From positions 310,001 through 374,000 of the forward strand of contig NZ_JACHLN010000003.1 of the NCBI RefSeq assembly GCF_014204495.1: DNA of 64,000 nucleotides, written 5' to 3'. The notes under the pieces are model-generated. The model was not told where the DNA came from. It worked only from the letters and a program-made list of their open reading frames with translations, and made no database searches. This DNA is from Sphingomonas kyeonggiensis. GTDB taxonomy: Bacteria; Pseudomonadota; Alphaproteobacteria; Sphingomonadales; Sphingomonadaceae. Positions 18,354-26,468 of this stretch are shown here, in pieces (within the stretch, counting starts at the first letter, position 1; each line of letters starts with the position of its first letter). The translations under genes and the position numbers were made by a program.

Positions 18354-20909
18354 ATGCAGAATTTCTCGCGCTTCCGTTTGTCGCTGCTGGCAGGCTCGAC
18401 CCTGCTGGCGCTGGCAGCCACGCCGGCGCTCGCCCAGCAGCAGGCCGCCGACCCGGCGACCCAGACCGCAGCACCCGATGACGACCAGACCGGCCTGACC
18501 GACATCGTCGTCACCGCGCAGCGCCGCGAGACCAACCTGCAGGAGACTCCGATCTCGATCTCGGTGCTGAGCACCGAGGCGCTGCAGGACCGCCACGTCC
18601 AGAGCCTGTTCAACCTGGCCGACGGCACCGTGCCGTCGCTGCGCGTCGCCACGTTCGAGGCGCGCCAGTCGGCACTGACGATCGGTATCCGCGGCATCGT
18701 CCCCTATGACCAGAACCAGACCGCGCGCGATGCCGGCGTAGGCGTCTATATCGATGGCGTCGCCCTTGGTAAGACCCAGGGCCTGAACGCCGCGCTGTTC
18801 GACATCGAGCGCATCGAAGTGCTCAAGGGCCCGCAGGGCACGCTGTTCGGCCGCAACACCGAAGGCGGCGCGCTCAGCCTCGTCACCCGCGCGCCCACCG
18901 GCGAGTTCGGTGCCCGCATGACCGCCGGCCTCGGCAATTACGGCAGCCGCAACGCCGAAGCGCATATCGACCTGCCCGCCTTCGCCAACATCGCGCTCAA
19001 GTTCGACGGCGTCTACCAGCACCAGGATCCGACCGTGAAGGACCCGCTCGAGGGCTCGACCGGCTGGAACTATTATGACCGCAAGGGCGGCCGCGCCGCC
19101 GCGCGCTGGACCCCATTCGACGGCCTGACCGCGGACTTCTCGTACGACTATGCCAAGGACGAGAACACGCCACAGTACAGCCAGCTGATCAACTACAACC
19201 CGAACAACTACGCCGTCGGCAGCTACACCCCGGCGGGCGGCACGATCGGCACCACCCTTTATCTGCCGGGCACCACCACGGCGTGCGGCGGCACGATCGC
19301 GGCGGGCAGCACCAAGCCGGTCTGCGTCGCCCCGCGCGCACCGCTGGTCGGCGTGCATCCCGATCGCCAGACCGTCGCCGATGTCGGCGTGCCGCAGCAG
19401 CCGAGCGTGGACATCACCCACGGCTTCACTTCGAACCTGAAGTACAAGGTCTCGCCGAACATCGAGCTGCGCTCGATCACCGCATGGCGCGGCGTCAGCA
19501 CCGACCAGTGGGACAATTCGGGCGGTCCGGAGCGCAGCACCTATGCGCCTAACGCGAACTTCAGCCGCTACAGCCTGTCGTTCCTCGACCAGCACCAGTT
19601 CAGCCAGGAATTCCAGGCCGTCGGCAGCTTCGACCAGTTCGATTTCGTGCTGGGCGCCTATTACTATACCGAGCACGCCACCGAATATGCAGCGACCCCG
19701 CTGAGCAACCTGTGGAACGCGGACGGCACTGCCTACACCATCCGCAGCCCGATCGTGTCGGGCACGGTGACCAGCGCCAATTCGGGCTACCAGCCCTATA
19801 ACGCCTCGTGCGTGAACACGCTGGCCGCCACCGTCCCGCAGTTCACCAACAGCTGCCAATTCATCACCCGCGCCAGCAAGGCCTGGGATCACAACTACTC
19901 GGCGTTCGGCAACCTGACCTTCTCGCCGGAGGGCACGGGCCTGCACTTCACCGCCGGCGGCCGCTTCACCAAGGACAAGCGCCACGGCAACCTCTACGTC
20001 GTCAACAACGTCGTGCAGGGCTTCTCCTTCGAGAACAGCGTCAACCGCTTCGATCCGATGTTCAACATCGCGTACGACGCGACGCCGGACATGCACCTCT
20101 ATGCGAAATACTCGACCGGCTTCCGCGCCGGCGGCGCCAATGACCGCTCGCAGAGCTTCAACGCGTTCGGGCCGGAATCGGTGAAGTCGTACGAGATCGG
20201 CGCGAAGATGGACTTCCTCGATCATCGCGCGCGCCTGAACCTGGCCGGCTACATCATGAACCGCAGCAACACGCAGTTCGACTTCGACCTGTTCGACACC
20301 TCGGCGACCAGCCCGACCAATGGCAGCCATATCGAGCAGACCCAGAATGCCGGCGACACCAAGATCCGCGGCATCGAAGCGGACCTGACGCTGAAGCCGA
20401 CCCGCGAGCTGACGCTGACCGGCTCTTATGCCTATACCTATTGGAAGGCACCTTCGGCGGTGAACCCGCTGACCGGCGGCCTGCCCCAGCAGCTCTACAT
20501 CGTCTACACGCCGACCAACGCGGCTTCGGGAGCGATCGACTATGCCCTGCCGGTCAACGTCGCTGGCGGCGCCAACCTGCGCATCCACCTCGACGCCAAC
20601 TATGCGAGCAGCCAGTACAGCTTCCAGCTCGAGCCGACCAAGACCGACCCGAGCTTCGTGGTCAACGGCCGCATCGCGCTGGCGGACATCCAGATGAAGA
20701 ACGGCAGCACGGTGACGCTGTCGGTGTGGTCGCGCAACCTGCTCGACCACACCTATATCTACCGCCGCTCGAACGCGAACTCGTCGCCGGTGCTCAACTA
20801 CGGCGCCAATGGCGCGCTGGTGTCGACCAACTATGGCGGCATCCTGGGCGACTATGCCAACTTCAACCCGCCGCGCACCTTCGGCGGCGAGGTCAGCGTG
20901 AAGTTCTGA
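18354..20909 (+). CDS. TonB-dependent outer-membrane receptor
   Basis: Encodes 851 residues. A signal peptide ends at about ALAQ (residue 28). A TonB box (TDIVVTAQRRE) lies near 49-59, followed by the plug domain (VGVYIDGVALGKTQGLNAALFDIERIEVLKGPQGTLFGRNTEGGALSLVT) and a long beta-barrel ending in the aromatic VSVKF. It belongs to the sphingomonad-type TonB receptors; the substrate is unknown. Position directly after phoX suggests transport of a phosphorus-containing ligand, which is inference. It has its own AT-rich upstream region and a strong terminator. Confidence 0.93.
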   Translation: MQNFSRFRLSLLAGSTLLALAATPALAQQQAADPATQTAAPDDDQTGLTDIVVTAQRRETNLQETPISISVLSTEALQDRHVQSLFNLADGTVPSLRVATFEARQSALTIGIRGIVPYDQNQTARDAGVGVYIDGVALGKTQGLNAALFDIERIEVLKGPQGTLFGRNTEGGALSLVTRAPTGEFGARMTAGLGNYGSRNAEAHIDLPAFANIALKFDGVYQHQDPTVKDPLEGSTGWNYYDRKGGRAAARWTPFDGLTADFSYDYAKDENTPQYSQLINYNPNNYAVGSYTPAGGTIGTTLYLPGTTTACGGTIAAGSTKPVCVAPRAPLVGVHPDRQTVADVGVPQQPSVDITHGFTSNLKYKVSPNIELRSITAWRGVSTDQWDNSGGPERSTYAPNANFSRYSLSFLDQHQFSQEFQAVGSFDQFDFVLGAYYYTEHATEYAATPLSNLWNADGTAYTIRSPIVSGTVTSANSGYQPYNASCVNTLAATVPQFTNSCQFITRASKAWDHNYSAFGNLTFSPEGTGLHFTAGGRFTKDKRHGNLYVVNNVVQGFSFENSVNRFDPMFNIAYDATPDMHLYAKYSTGFRAGGANDRSQSFNAFGPESVKSYEIGAKMDFLDHRARLNLAGYIMNRSNTQFDFDLFDTSATSPTNGSHIEQTQNAGDTKIRGIEADLTLKPTRELTLTGSYAYTYWKAPSAVNPLTGGLPQQLYIVYTPTNAASGAIDYALPVNVAGGANLRIHLDANYASSQYSFQLEPTKTDPSFVVNGRIALADIQMKNGSTVTLSVWSRNLLDHTYIYRRSNANSSPVLNYGANGALVSTNYGGILGDYANFNPPRTFGGEVSVKF

Positions 20910-20934
20910 TCCTGCCCTTACAGGCAAACAGGAG

Positions 20935-20972
20935 CGGCCCGGATGGTACCCACCATCCGGGCCGTTTCGTTT
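20935..20972. terminator. Strong terminator after TonB receptor
   Basis: A perfect 12-bp stem, CGGCCCGGATGG (20935-20946) with CCATCCGGGCCG (20953-20964), a six-base loop and a T-rich tail TTTCGTTTT. It lies between the receptor and the converging kinase gene. Confidence 0.92.
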
Positions 20973-21023
20973 TGTGGACAGACCGGACACCTCCCTTCGC
21001 CGGGGAAGGCCGGGGAAACGGAA

Positions 21024-22360
21024 CTAGCCCGCCAGCGGCAGGCGGATCCTGGCGACCAGCCCTGGGGCCGCGTCGGCCAGTTCAAGCTCACCCCGGTGCA
21101 GCGCCGCGATCGCCTGGACCAGCGGCAGGCCCAGGCCGTGGCCCGGGCTGCTCCGGCTCGCATCGAGCCGCCCGAAACGCCGCAGCGCGCGGCTGCGAGC
21201 CTCCTGGGGATGCCGGGCCCGTTGTCCGCGACGGTCAGGACCGCCTGCCCTGCCCGCCCCGCCACGTCCACCGCGATGATCGCACCAGGCGGCGTGTGAT
21301 TGACCGCGTTCTCGATCAAGTTGACCAGCGCCTGGGTGAGCAGCCGGGCGTCCCCCTCGACCGGCGCCGGGGCGAGCGTGCCGAGCCGCAATACCCGCCC
21401 GCTGTCCTCGACCATTGCTTCGAGCGATTCCGCGACATCATCGGCAAACGCGCCGAGATCGAGCCGCTCGAACATCGCGCGCCGCTCGCCACCTTCGATC
21501 TCGGCGATGCGCAGGATCGCGGCGAACATGGCGAGGATATCCTCCGCCTCGGCCGCCGCTTCCTCCAGCTCAGGCGCGACCGACCCCGCCTCCGGCCGCT
21601 CGGCGAGCAGCGCCAGGCGTCCGCGCAACCGGGCAAGCGGCGTGCGCAGGTCGTGCGCCACGTCGTTGGAGACCTGGGCGAGGCTGGCCATCAGCGCCTC
21701 GATACGATCGAGCATGCGGTTGAACGCCTTGGCCTGGCGCCCGAAAGCGGTGCCCGGCGCCTCGACCGGGACACGGGCGCGCATGTCACCTTCGACGATC
21801 GCCTCGGCCGCGGTGCGTACCGCCTCGATATTGCGCCGGATCGTCAGGCTGAGCGCCAATATGCCCAACACCACCAGCAGCAGGATCGCCCCGAAACCCG
21901 ATGCCAAGATCAGCAGGCGGTGCGCGTCATGGTCTTCGATCGGCTCGCTCTCGGCGAGCAGGGTGAGCGTAAGGCCGTCCGGCAGCCGTTCGACAAGGGC
22001 ACGGCCGCGCGTAAGGCCCGGAATGCCTGCGCCGTGATCGATGGTCGAGACACCGGGCGGGATAGCCGCCATGGGCGCGATATTGCCGGCCAGGCGCCGC
22101 CCATTGGTGTCGGTGAGCAGGAAGCCGATATCGCCGCTGTCACGCCGCCTGCTCTCCTCGCCGATGCGCAGGCCGAGCAGGACGCGGTCCGGATTGCCCT
22201 GGAGCAGCGCGGCGGACTCGCGCTCCAGCCGCTTGTCGACCTGGCGGTCGATCGCCCCGAGCAGCGCGAAATAGACCGCCGCGAAGGTGAGCAGGGTCGC
22301 CAGCGTGATCGCCGCGATGAAGGCGAAGGCGATCGCCCGCAGCGAACGGAGCGGCCCCAT
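21024..22360 (-). pseudogene. Two-component sensor histidine kinase, frameshifted near the ATP-binding end
   Basis: The N-terminal part is normal: a membrane helix (IAFAFIAAITLATLLTFAAVYFALL), a periplasmic sensor, a second helix (LILASGFGAILLLVVLGILAL), HAMP, the H-box with His236 (SNDVAHDLRTPLARL), the N-box (ALVNLIENAVNH) and G1 (DNGPGIP). After this the frame turns into Arg/Ala-rich nonsense reaching 20918. One base added to the GGGG at 21206-21209 (plus strand) restores EARSRALRRFGRLDASRS, GHGLGLPLVQAIAALH and a stop at 21024. So the gene has lost one base or the assembly has. Partner of the regulator four bases upstream. Confidence 0.8.
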
Positions 22361-22363
22361 CCG

Positions 22364-23068
22364 CTAGCCGCGGAACATGTAGCCGACGCCGCGGACGGTC
22401 ACGATCGGATCGGGCAGCCCGGTCGCCTCCAGCCGCTGGCGCAGGCGGCGGATATGGGCATCGACGATGTTGGTGGTCGGCACGAAGTCATAGCCCCAGA
22501 CCCGTTCGAGCAGCAGCGGACGGGTGAGCACGGTGCCGGCCTCCCGAACCAGCTCGGCGAGCAGCTTGATCTCGGTCTTGTGCATCTCGACCGGCTTGCC
22601 GGCGCGGGTGACGCGGTGGCGGGCGACGCTGACCGTGATGTCCCCGGCGGTGACCGTGGCGCTGTCGGCATTGGCGGCGATGCGCCGGCGGAGCACCGCG
22701 CGGATACGGGCGTGGAGTTCGTCGATCTCGAACGGCTTGACGACATAGTCGTCGGCCCCCGCCTCCAGCCCCTCGACCCGCTCGGGCAGGCGGCCGAGCG
22801 CGGTGAGCAGGATCACCGGGGTCTTCACCTCCTGCTCGCGCAGCCAGCGCAGCACATCGACCCCGTCGACAAAGGGCAGCATGCGATCGAGGATGATCAC
22901 GTCGAACGGCGTGGCGCCGACTGCACCGATCGCCGCGCGCCCGTCGGCCACCGAATGCACGTCATAATCGCGTGCCTCGAGCTGGTCGGCGAGCATCGTG
23001 CGCAGGGGCTCGTCATCCTCCACCAGCAGTAGGCGGATGGCTTCGCTTTCGGGGGATGGAGTGGTCAA
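22364..23068 (-). CDS. OmpR-family DNA-binding response regulator
   Basis: Encodes 234 residues. The receiver domain (about 10-125) has the acidic pair EDD (17-19), phospho-acceptor Asp61 in VIILDRMLP, and the Lys of VVKPF. A winged-helix Trans_reg_C domain (about 140-232) contains EIKLLAELVREAGTVLTRPLLLERVWG and TTNIVDAHIRRLRQRLE with VRGVGYMF. The gene immediately precedes the histidine kinase gene, with which it forms an operon. The target genes are unknown. Confidence 0.92.
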   Translation of the reverse strand: MTTPSPESEAIRLLLVEDDEPLRTMLADQLEARDYDVHSVADGRAAIGAVGATPFDVIILDRMLPFVDGVDVLRWLREQEVKTPVILLTALGRLPERVEGLEAGADDYVVKPFEIDELHARIRAVLRRRIAANADSATVTAGDITVSVARHRVTRAGKPVEMHKTEIKLLAELVREAGTVLTRPLLLERVWGYDFVPTTNIVDAHIRRLRQRLEATGLPDPIVTVRGVGYMFRG

Positions 23069-23137
23069 CGCGCAAATCCTGACAGATGCCGCCGCTCTCT
23101 TAGAGAAGCGGCGGCATCCCGTCGATTGGAAAGGGCG

Positions 23138-23506
23138 TCAGCGATCGGTGCGGCTGATGATCTTCGCGATCCCGTTGGGCGGGATGCTGACCATGTAGTT
23201 GATGCCGCCCTGGCAGGTGACACGCCAGGTCGGCACCTTGTCCTGATCGGCGATGCGCGTGGCGCTGTCGACATGCTCGCATTCGAGCGACGCATCCTTG
23301 AGCGCACGAATGAAGGTCGCGCCGCGCTGCGCGTGGTTCTGCTTCAGCACCTCGGCGCTGTAATTGACGGGTTCGGCCGCGTTGACCGCGTCCTCCCCGT
23401 TGAGCGGCTGCGCGGTCACCGCATCATTGGCAGTGAGATTGCCCTCGCTCCCGCCCCCGCAGCCCGCGAGCGCCAGCGCTGCCAGCATCGGCACGATAAT
23501 CCGCAT
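23138..23506 (-). CDS. Small putative lipoprotein of unknown function
   Basis: Encodes 122 residues. The signal sequence MRIIVPMLAALALAGC has a good lipobox (LAGC, Cys16) followed by Gly-rich residues, so membrane anchoring is expected. The rest (NYSAEVLKQNHAQRGATFIRALKDASLECEHVDSA, VPTWRVTCQGGINYMVSIPPNG) has two further Cys that could form a disulfide. I do not recognise a family. It stands between the amidohydrolase pair and the two-component genes on the same strand; a perfect hairpin lies just upstream. Confidence 0.75.
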   Translation of the reverse strand: MRIIVPMLAALALAGCGGGSEGNLTANDAVTAQPLNGEDAVNAAEPVNYSAEVLKQNHAQRGATFIRALKDASLECEHVDSATRIADQDKVPTWRVTCQGGINYMVSIPPNGIAKIISRTDR

Positions 23507-23524
23507 GTCGCTTCCCCATATTGT

Positions 23525-23548
23525 GGTCCCGCACTTCAATGCGGGACC
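23525..23548. other. Perfect hairpin upstream of the small lipoprotein gene
   Basis: GGTCCCGCA (23525-23533) and TGCGGGACC (23540-23548) form a 9-bp stem with loop CTTCAA. No T run follows on either strand, so it may be an operator, an attenuator-type RNA hairpin or a Rho-dependent boundary between the amidohydrolase genes and the lipoprotein. Confidence 0.5.
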
Positions 23549-23568
23549 GTAACCAAGGTTCCTGCCGT

Positions 23569-24876
23569 TCAGCGCTGATAGGCCTTGGGCAGCACGCCTT
23601 CCTTCGGATCGAGATAGCGCTGGCGCAGGCGCGTCCAGCGGTTCTCGAGCGGCTGCTCGACGCCGTCGATGAAGACGTTGACCGCCGAAGTCCCGATCTC
23701 GAGCGGGTCGCCGTCCCAGATCACCACGTCGCCGCGGCGGCCCGGCTTGAGCGAGCCGAACTCGCCGCCCATACCGAGCACTTCCGCCGGCTTCGACGTG
23801 ATCGCCGCAAAGGCCGCACCCCAATCCAGGCCGGTCGCGCCGGGCACCTTGGTGAGCGCAACCAGGTTGCCGGCATATTGCTTCTCCCAGCGGGCCTGCC
23901 GGGACTCGTCCTGGTTGATCGTGCCGATCGCCACCGTGACGCCCGCCGCGGCCATGCGGCCGATGTTCGACTGGCTGGCGGCAAGCTGCTCGAAGCTTTC
24001 GGGCAGGTCATTGAGCGCCGTGGCGATCACCGGCACGCCGGCCGCCGCAATCTGCGGGGCGACGGTCCAGCCTTCGGTCGCACCGACGAACACCAGCTTG
24101 AGCGCCGGAATTTCCTTCTTGAGCTGGAGCAGCACCAGCATGTCCGACGCCCGCTCGACATGGACGAGCAGCGGCGTACGGCCCTGGAGGACCGGCACCA
24201 GCGCCTCGGCATCGGCGCGCGTCAGGAAGGCATCCTTGCTGCGGTCGTTGAAGCTGGCCGGTGCGCGGATATAGTCGCGGATCTCGAACAGCACGTTCTT
24301 GAGCGCCGCATAGGCGGCCGGGCGGCTGCCGCCGGCGGCGCGGGCGCCGCTCTCGCCCCATTCCATGAACTGGAAGGCGCGCGGCTTGCTGACCGCATCC
24401 ATGTCCGCCCCTAGGTCGATGATCGCGCCCTGGCCGGCGAAGATCGATCCCGAATTGTCGGGAGCGACGACGGCGCGGGTGATACCCTCGGCCCGGTTGA
24501 TCGCGATCGGCGTGGACTTGGGGTTCACCGCCGGCGTGACGTCGATAGCGGCGTGGAAGCCGACATTGCCGGGGCCGGTGTCGTTGGTCTGGTCGACTCC
24601 GTCGACTTCGACGATGCCCATGCGGGTGAAGCCGGCGAAGATGCCGGGCGAGACCCATTTGCCGCCCGCGTCGATCACGCGGATGCCGGCGGGCACGGCA
24701 ACGCCCGGACCGGCCGCGACGACGCGCCCGTCACGGATCACCACCGTGCCGCCATCGACCGGCTGGCCACCGTCGCCGATGACCAGCTTGGCGTTGGTGA
24801 TCGCCACGGTCTGCGCCGCGGCGGGGAAAGCGAAGGCAAGCGCCGCGGTGGCGGCGAGAAGGAGCTGTTTGGTCAT
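23569..24876 (-). CDS. Amidohydrolase-family protein lacking the HxH metal site, periplasmic
   Basis: Encodes 435 residues from MTKQLLLAATAALAFAFPAAAQ, a clear signal peptide. It has the composite domain of amidohydrolases at both ends (VAITNAKLVIGDGGQPVDGGTVVIRDGRVVAAGP; FGSLKPGRRGDVVIWDGDPLE). The strand-1 position that normally reads PGxIDxHxH reads SPGIFAGFTRMG, and the late Asp region reads AIGTINQDESRQ. The catalytic metals are therefore probably absent. Its start overlaps the stop of the upstream amidohydrolase gene by one base, so the two are co-translated and may form a complex. Confidence 0.8.
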   Translation of the reverse strand: MTKQLLLAATAALAFAFPAAAQTVAITNAKLVIGDGGQPVDGGTVVIRDGRVVAAGPGVAVPAGIRVIDAGGKWVSPGIFAGFTRMGIVEVDGVDQTNDTGPGNVGFHAAIDVTPAVNPKSTPIAINRAEGITRAVVAPDNSGSIFAGQGAIIDLGADMDAVSKPRAFQFMEWGESGARAAGGSRPAAYAALKNVLFEIRDYIRAPASFNDRSKDAFLTRADAEALVPVLQGRTPLLVHVERASDMLVLLQLKKEIPALKLVFVGATEGWTVAPQIAAAGVPVIATALNDLPESFEQLAASQSNIGRMAAAGVTVAIGTINQDESRQARWEKQYAGNLVALTKVPGATGLDWGAAFAAITSKPAEVLGMGGEFGSLKPGRRGDVVIWDGDPLEIGTSAVNVFIDGVEQPLENRWTRLRQRYLDPKEGVLPKAYQR

Positions 24877-26306
24877 CACTTCACATCCCCTTCGCCCGGC
24901 TGACCGAGTTCGAAATCGGAAACCGGCCGGCGCTTCGGATCCTTGGCATCGTACATCAGCGCGCCATCGACCCAGACCATCTCGGGCCGGGTGTAGACAC
25001 TGAACGGATTGCCGTTCCACAGCACCACGTCCGCCATCTTGCCGGGCTTGAGGCTACCGGTCTTGTCGGCGATGCCCAGCGCCTTGGCCGGATTGATCGC
25101 CAGCCAGGTCCAGGCATGTTCCTCGCTGATGTTCATGCCGACCTTGATGCCGGCGGCGCGCGCCTTGGCGACTTCCTGGTTGAGCCGTTGGATGCCGTTG
25201 GCGTCGTCCGAATGGATCATCGCGCAGGCGCCTTCCTTGTCGAGGATGGCGAGGTTCTCGGGCACCGCGTCATAGGCTTCCATCTTGAAGCCGTACCAAT
25301 CGGCCCAGACCGCGGCGCAGGTGTTGTTCGCCTTGAGCAGGTCGGCGATCTTGTAGGCTTCCACGGCGTGGTGGAAGGCCGAGACGTGGTAGCCGAACTC
25401 CTTGGCCATATCCATGACGATGGCCATCTCGTCGGCGCGGTAGCAATGGTTCTGGACGAGGATCTCGCCCTCGAGCACGCCGCGCAGCGTGTCCATCGCG
25501 AGGTCGCGCGAGGGGGCCTCGCCGCCCTTTTCCTCATAGCGATCCCAGCGGCGCTTATACTCGGCGGCACGCGCCCAGGTCTGGCGATCGACCGCGATAT
25601 TGCCCATCCGGGTGGAGGGCATGCGGCCCTTCGAGCCATAGACGCGCTTCGGGTTCTCGCCGCAGGCCATCTTGAGGCCATAGGGCGCGCCCGGGAACTT
25701 CATCGCCTGCATCGTGCGGGCATAGACGTTCTTGAGCACGACCGAGCGGCCGCCCATCAGATTGGCCGATCCGGGCAGGATCTGGAGCGTGGTGACGCCG
25801 CCATTGGCAAGCGCACGACCGAAACCGGGGTCCTGCGGCCAGACGCTATGCTCGGCCCAGACTTCGGCGGTGACCGGGCCGGTCATCTCGTTGCCGTCCG
25901 AATTGGCCTGCACGCCCGGCGACGGATAGTCGCCAAGGTGGCTGTGGATGTCGATCACGCCGGGGGTGACATATTTACCCTTCCCGTCGATCACCGTTAC
26001 ACCGGCGCCGGGGGCGGCGCTCATGTCCGCGAAGATCGACACGATCTTGCCATCTCGGAACAGCAGCGCAGCATGCTCGAAGCGCCCGCCCTCGCCATCA
26101 AAAATCGTGACGTCGCGGAGCAGCGTCGGCGCGCCCGGATAGGCATGATAGGTCGAGGGGAAGGGATCGTGGCTATAGCCCTTGCCCTTGCCCGGTCCGC
26201 TGGCGGCCGGAGCAGGCTCCGACGACGCGGTCTGTGCCCTGGTGGTGCTGGAATCGCAGGCGGCAAGCCCGGCCAGCGCACCAAAGATGATTAACGAGCG
26301 GATCAA
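24876..26306 (-). CDS. Amidohydrolase with intact metal site, putative lipoprotein
   Basis: Encodes 476 residues from a TTG at 26306, supported by GGGGGAGGAG five bases upstream; longer frames have no ribosome site. The N-terminus LIRSLIIFGALAGLAAC is a lipoprotein signal with lipobox LAAC and Asp at +2. Metal ligands are present: HSH in TPGVIDIHSHLGD, His in LVQNHCYRADEM, His in SAFHHAVEAYK and Asp in MIHSDDANG. It resembles imidazolonepropionase-type or dipeptidase-like amidohydrolases; the substrate is unknown. First gene of a two-gene operon with the degenerate paralogue. Confidence 0.85.
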   Translation of the reverse strand: MIRSLIIFGALAGLAACDSSTTRAQTASSEPAPAASGPGKGKGYSHDPFPSTYHAYPGAPTLLRDVTIFDGEGGRFEHAALLFRDGKIVSIFADMSAAPGAGVTVIDGKGKYVTPGVIDIHSHLGDYPSPGVQANSDGNEMTGPVTAEVWAEHSVWPQDPGFGRALANGGVTTLQILPGSANLMGGRSVVLKNVYARTMQAMKFPGAPYGLKMACGENPKRVYGSKGRMPSTRMGNIAVDRQTWARAAEYKRRWDRYEEKGGEAPSRDLAMDTLRGVLEGEILVQNHCYRADEMAIVMDMAKEFGYHVSAFHHAVEAYKIADLLKANNTCAAVWADWYGFKMEAYDAVPENLAILDKEGACAMIHSDDANGIQRLNQEVAKARAAGIKVGMNISEEHAWTWLAINPAKALGIADKTGSLKPGKMADVVLWNGNPFSVYTRPEMVWVDGALMYDAKDPKRRPVSDFELGQPGEGDVK

Positions 26307-26468
26307 GCGACTCCTCCCCCTTGCGTAACGGTTGGGTGATCGCTCAGGTGCTAGCCACTTGGCAAGCCGTGCTTCTTCAGAAAGAGACTGAACCACTCTG
26401 GACTATCCCCATTTTCTCCTTGGCTTGATTGGTGTTATTGACAGTTCCCGGAAGGGGAAGGTGCATCG

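Noticed and set aside
18321..20990. 889-codon open frame opposite the TonB receptor
   Set aside because: Mirrors a receptor gene with clear signal peptide, TonB box and plug; the antisense product is Arg/Val-rich low-complexity.
20918..21023. C-terminal extension of the histidine kinase to 20918
   Set aside because: This stretch is read out of frame after the frameshift and runs through the receptor terminator; the natural stop is at 21024 in the restored frame.
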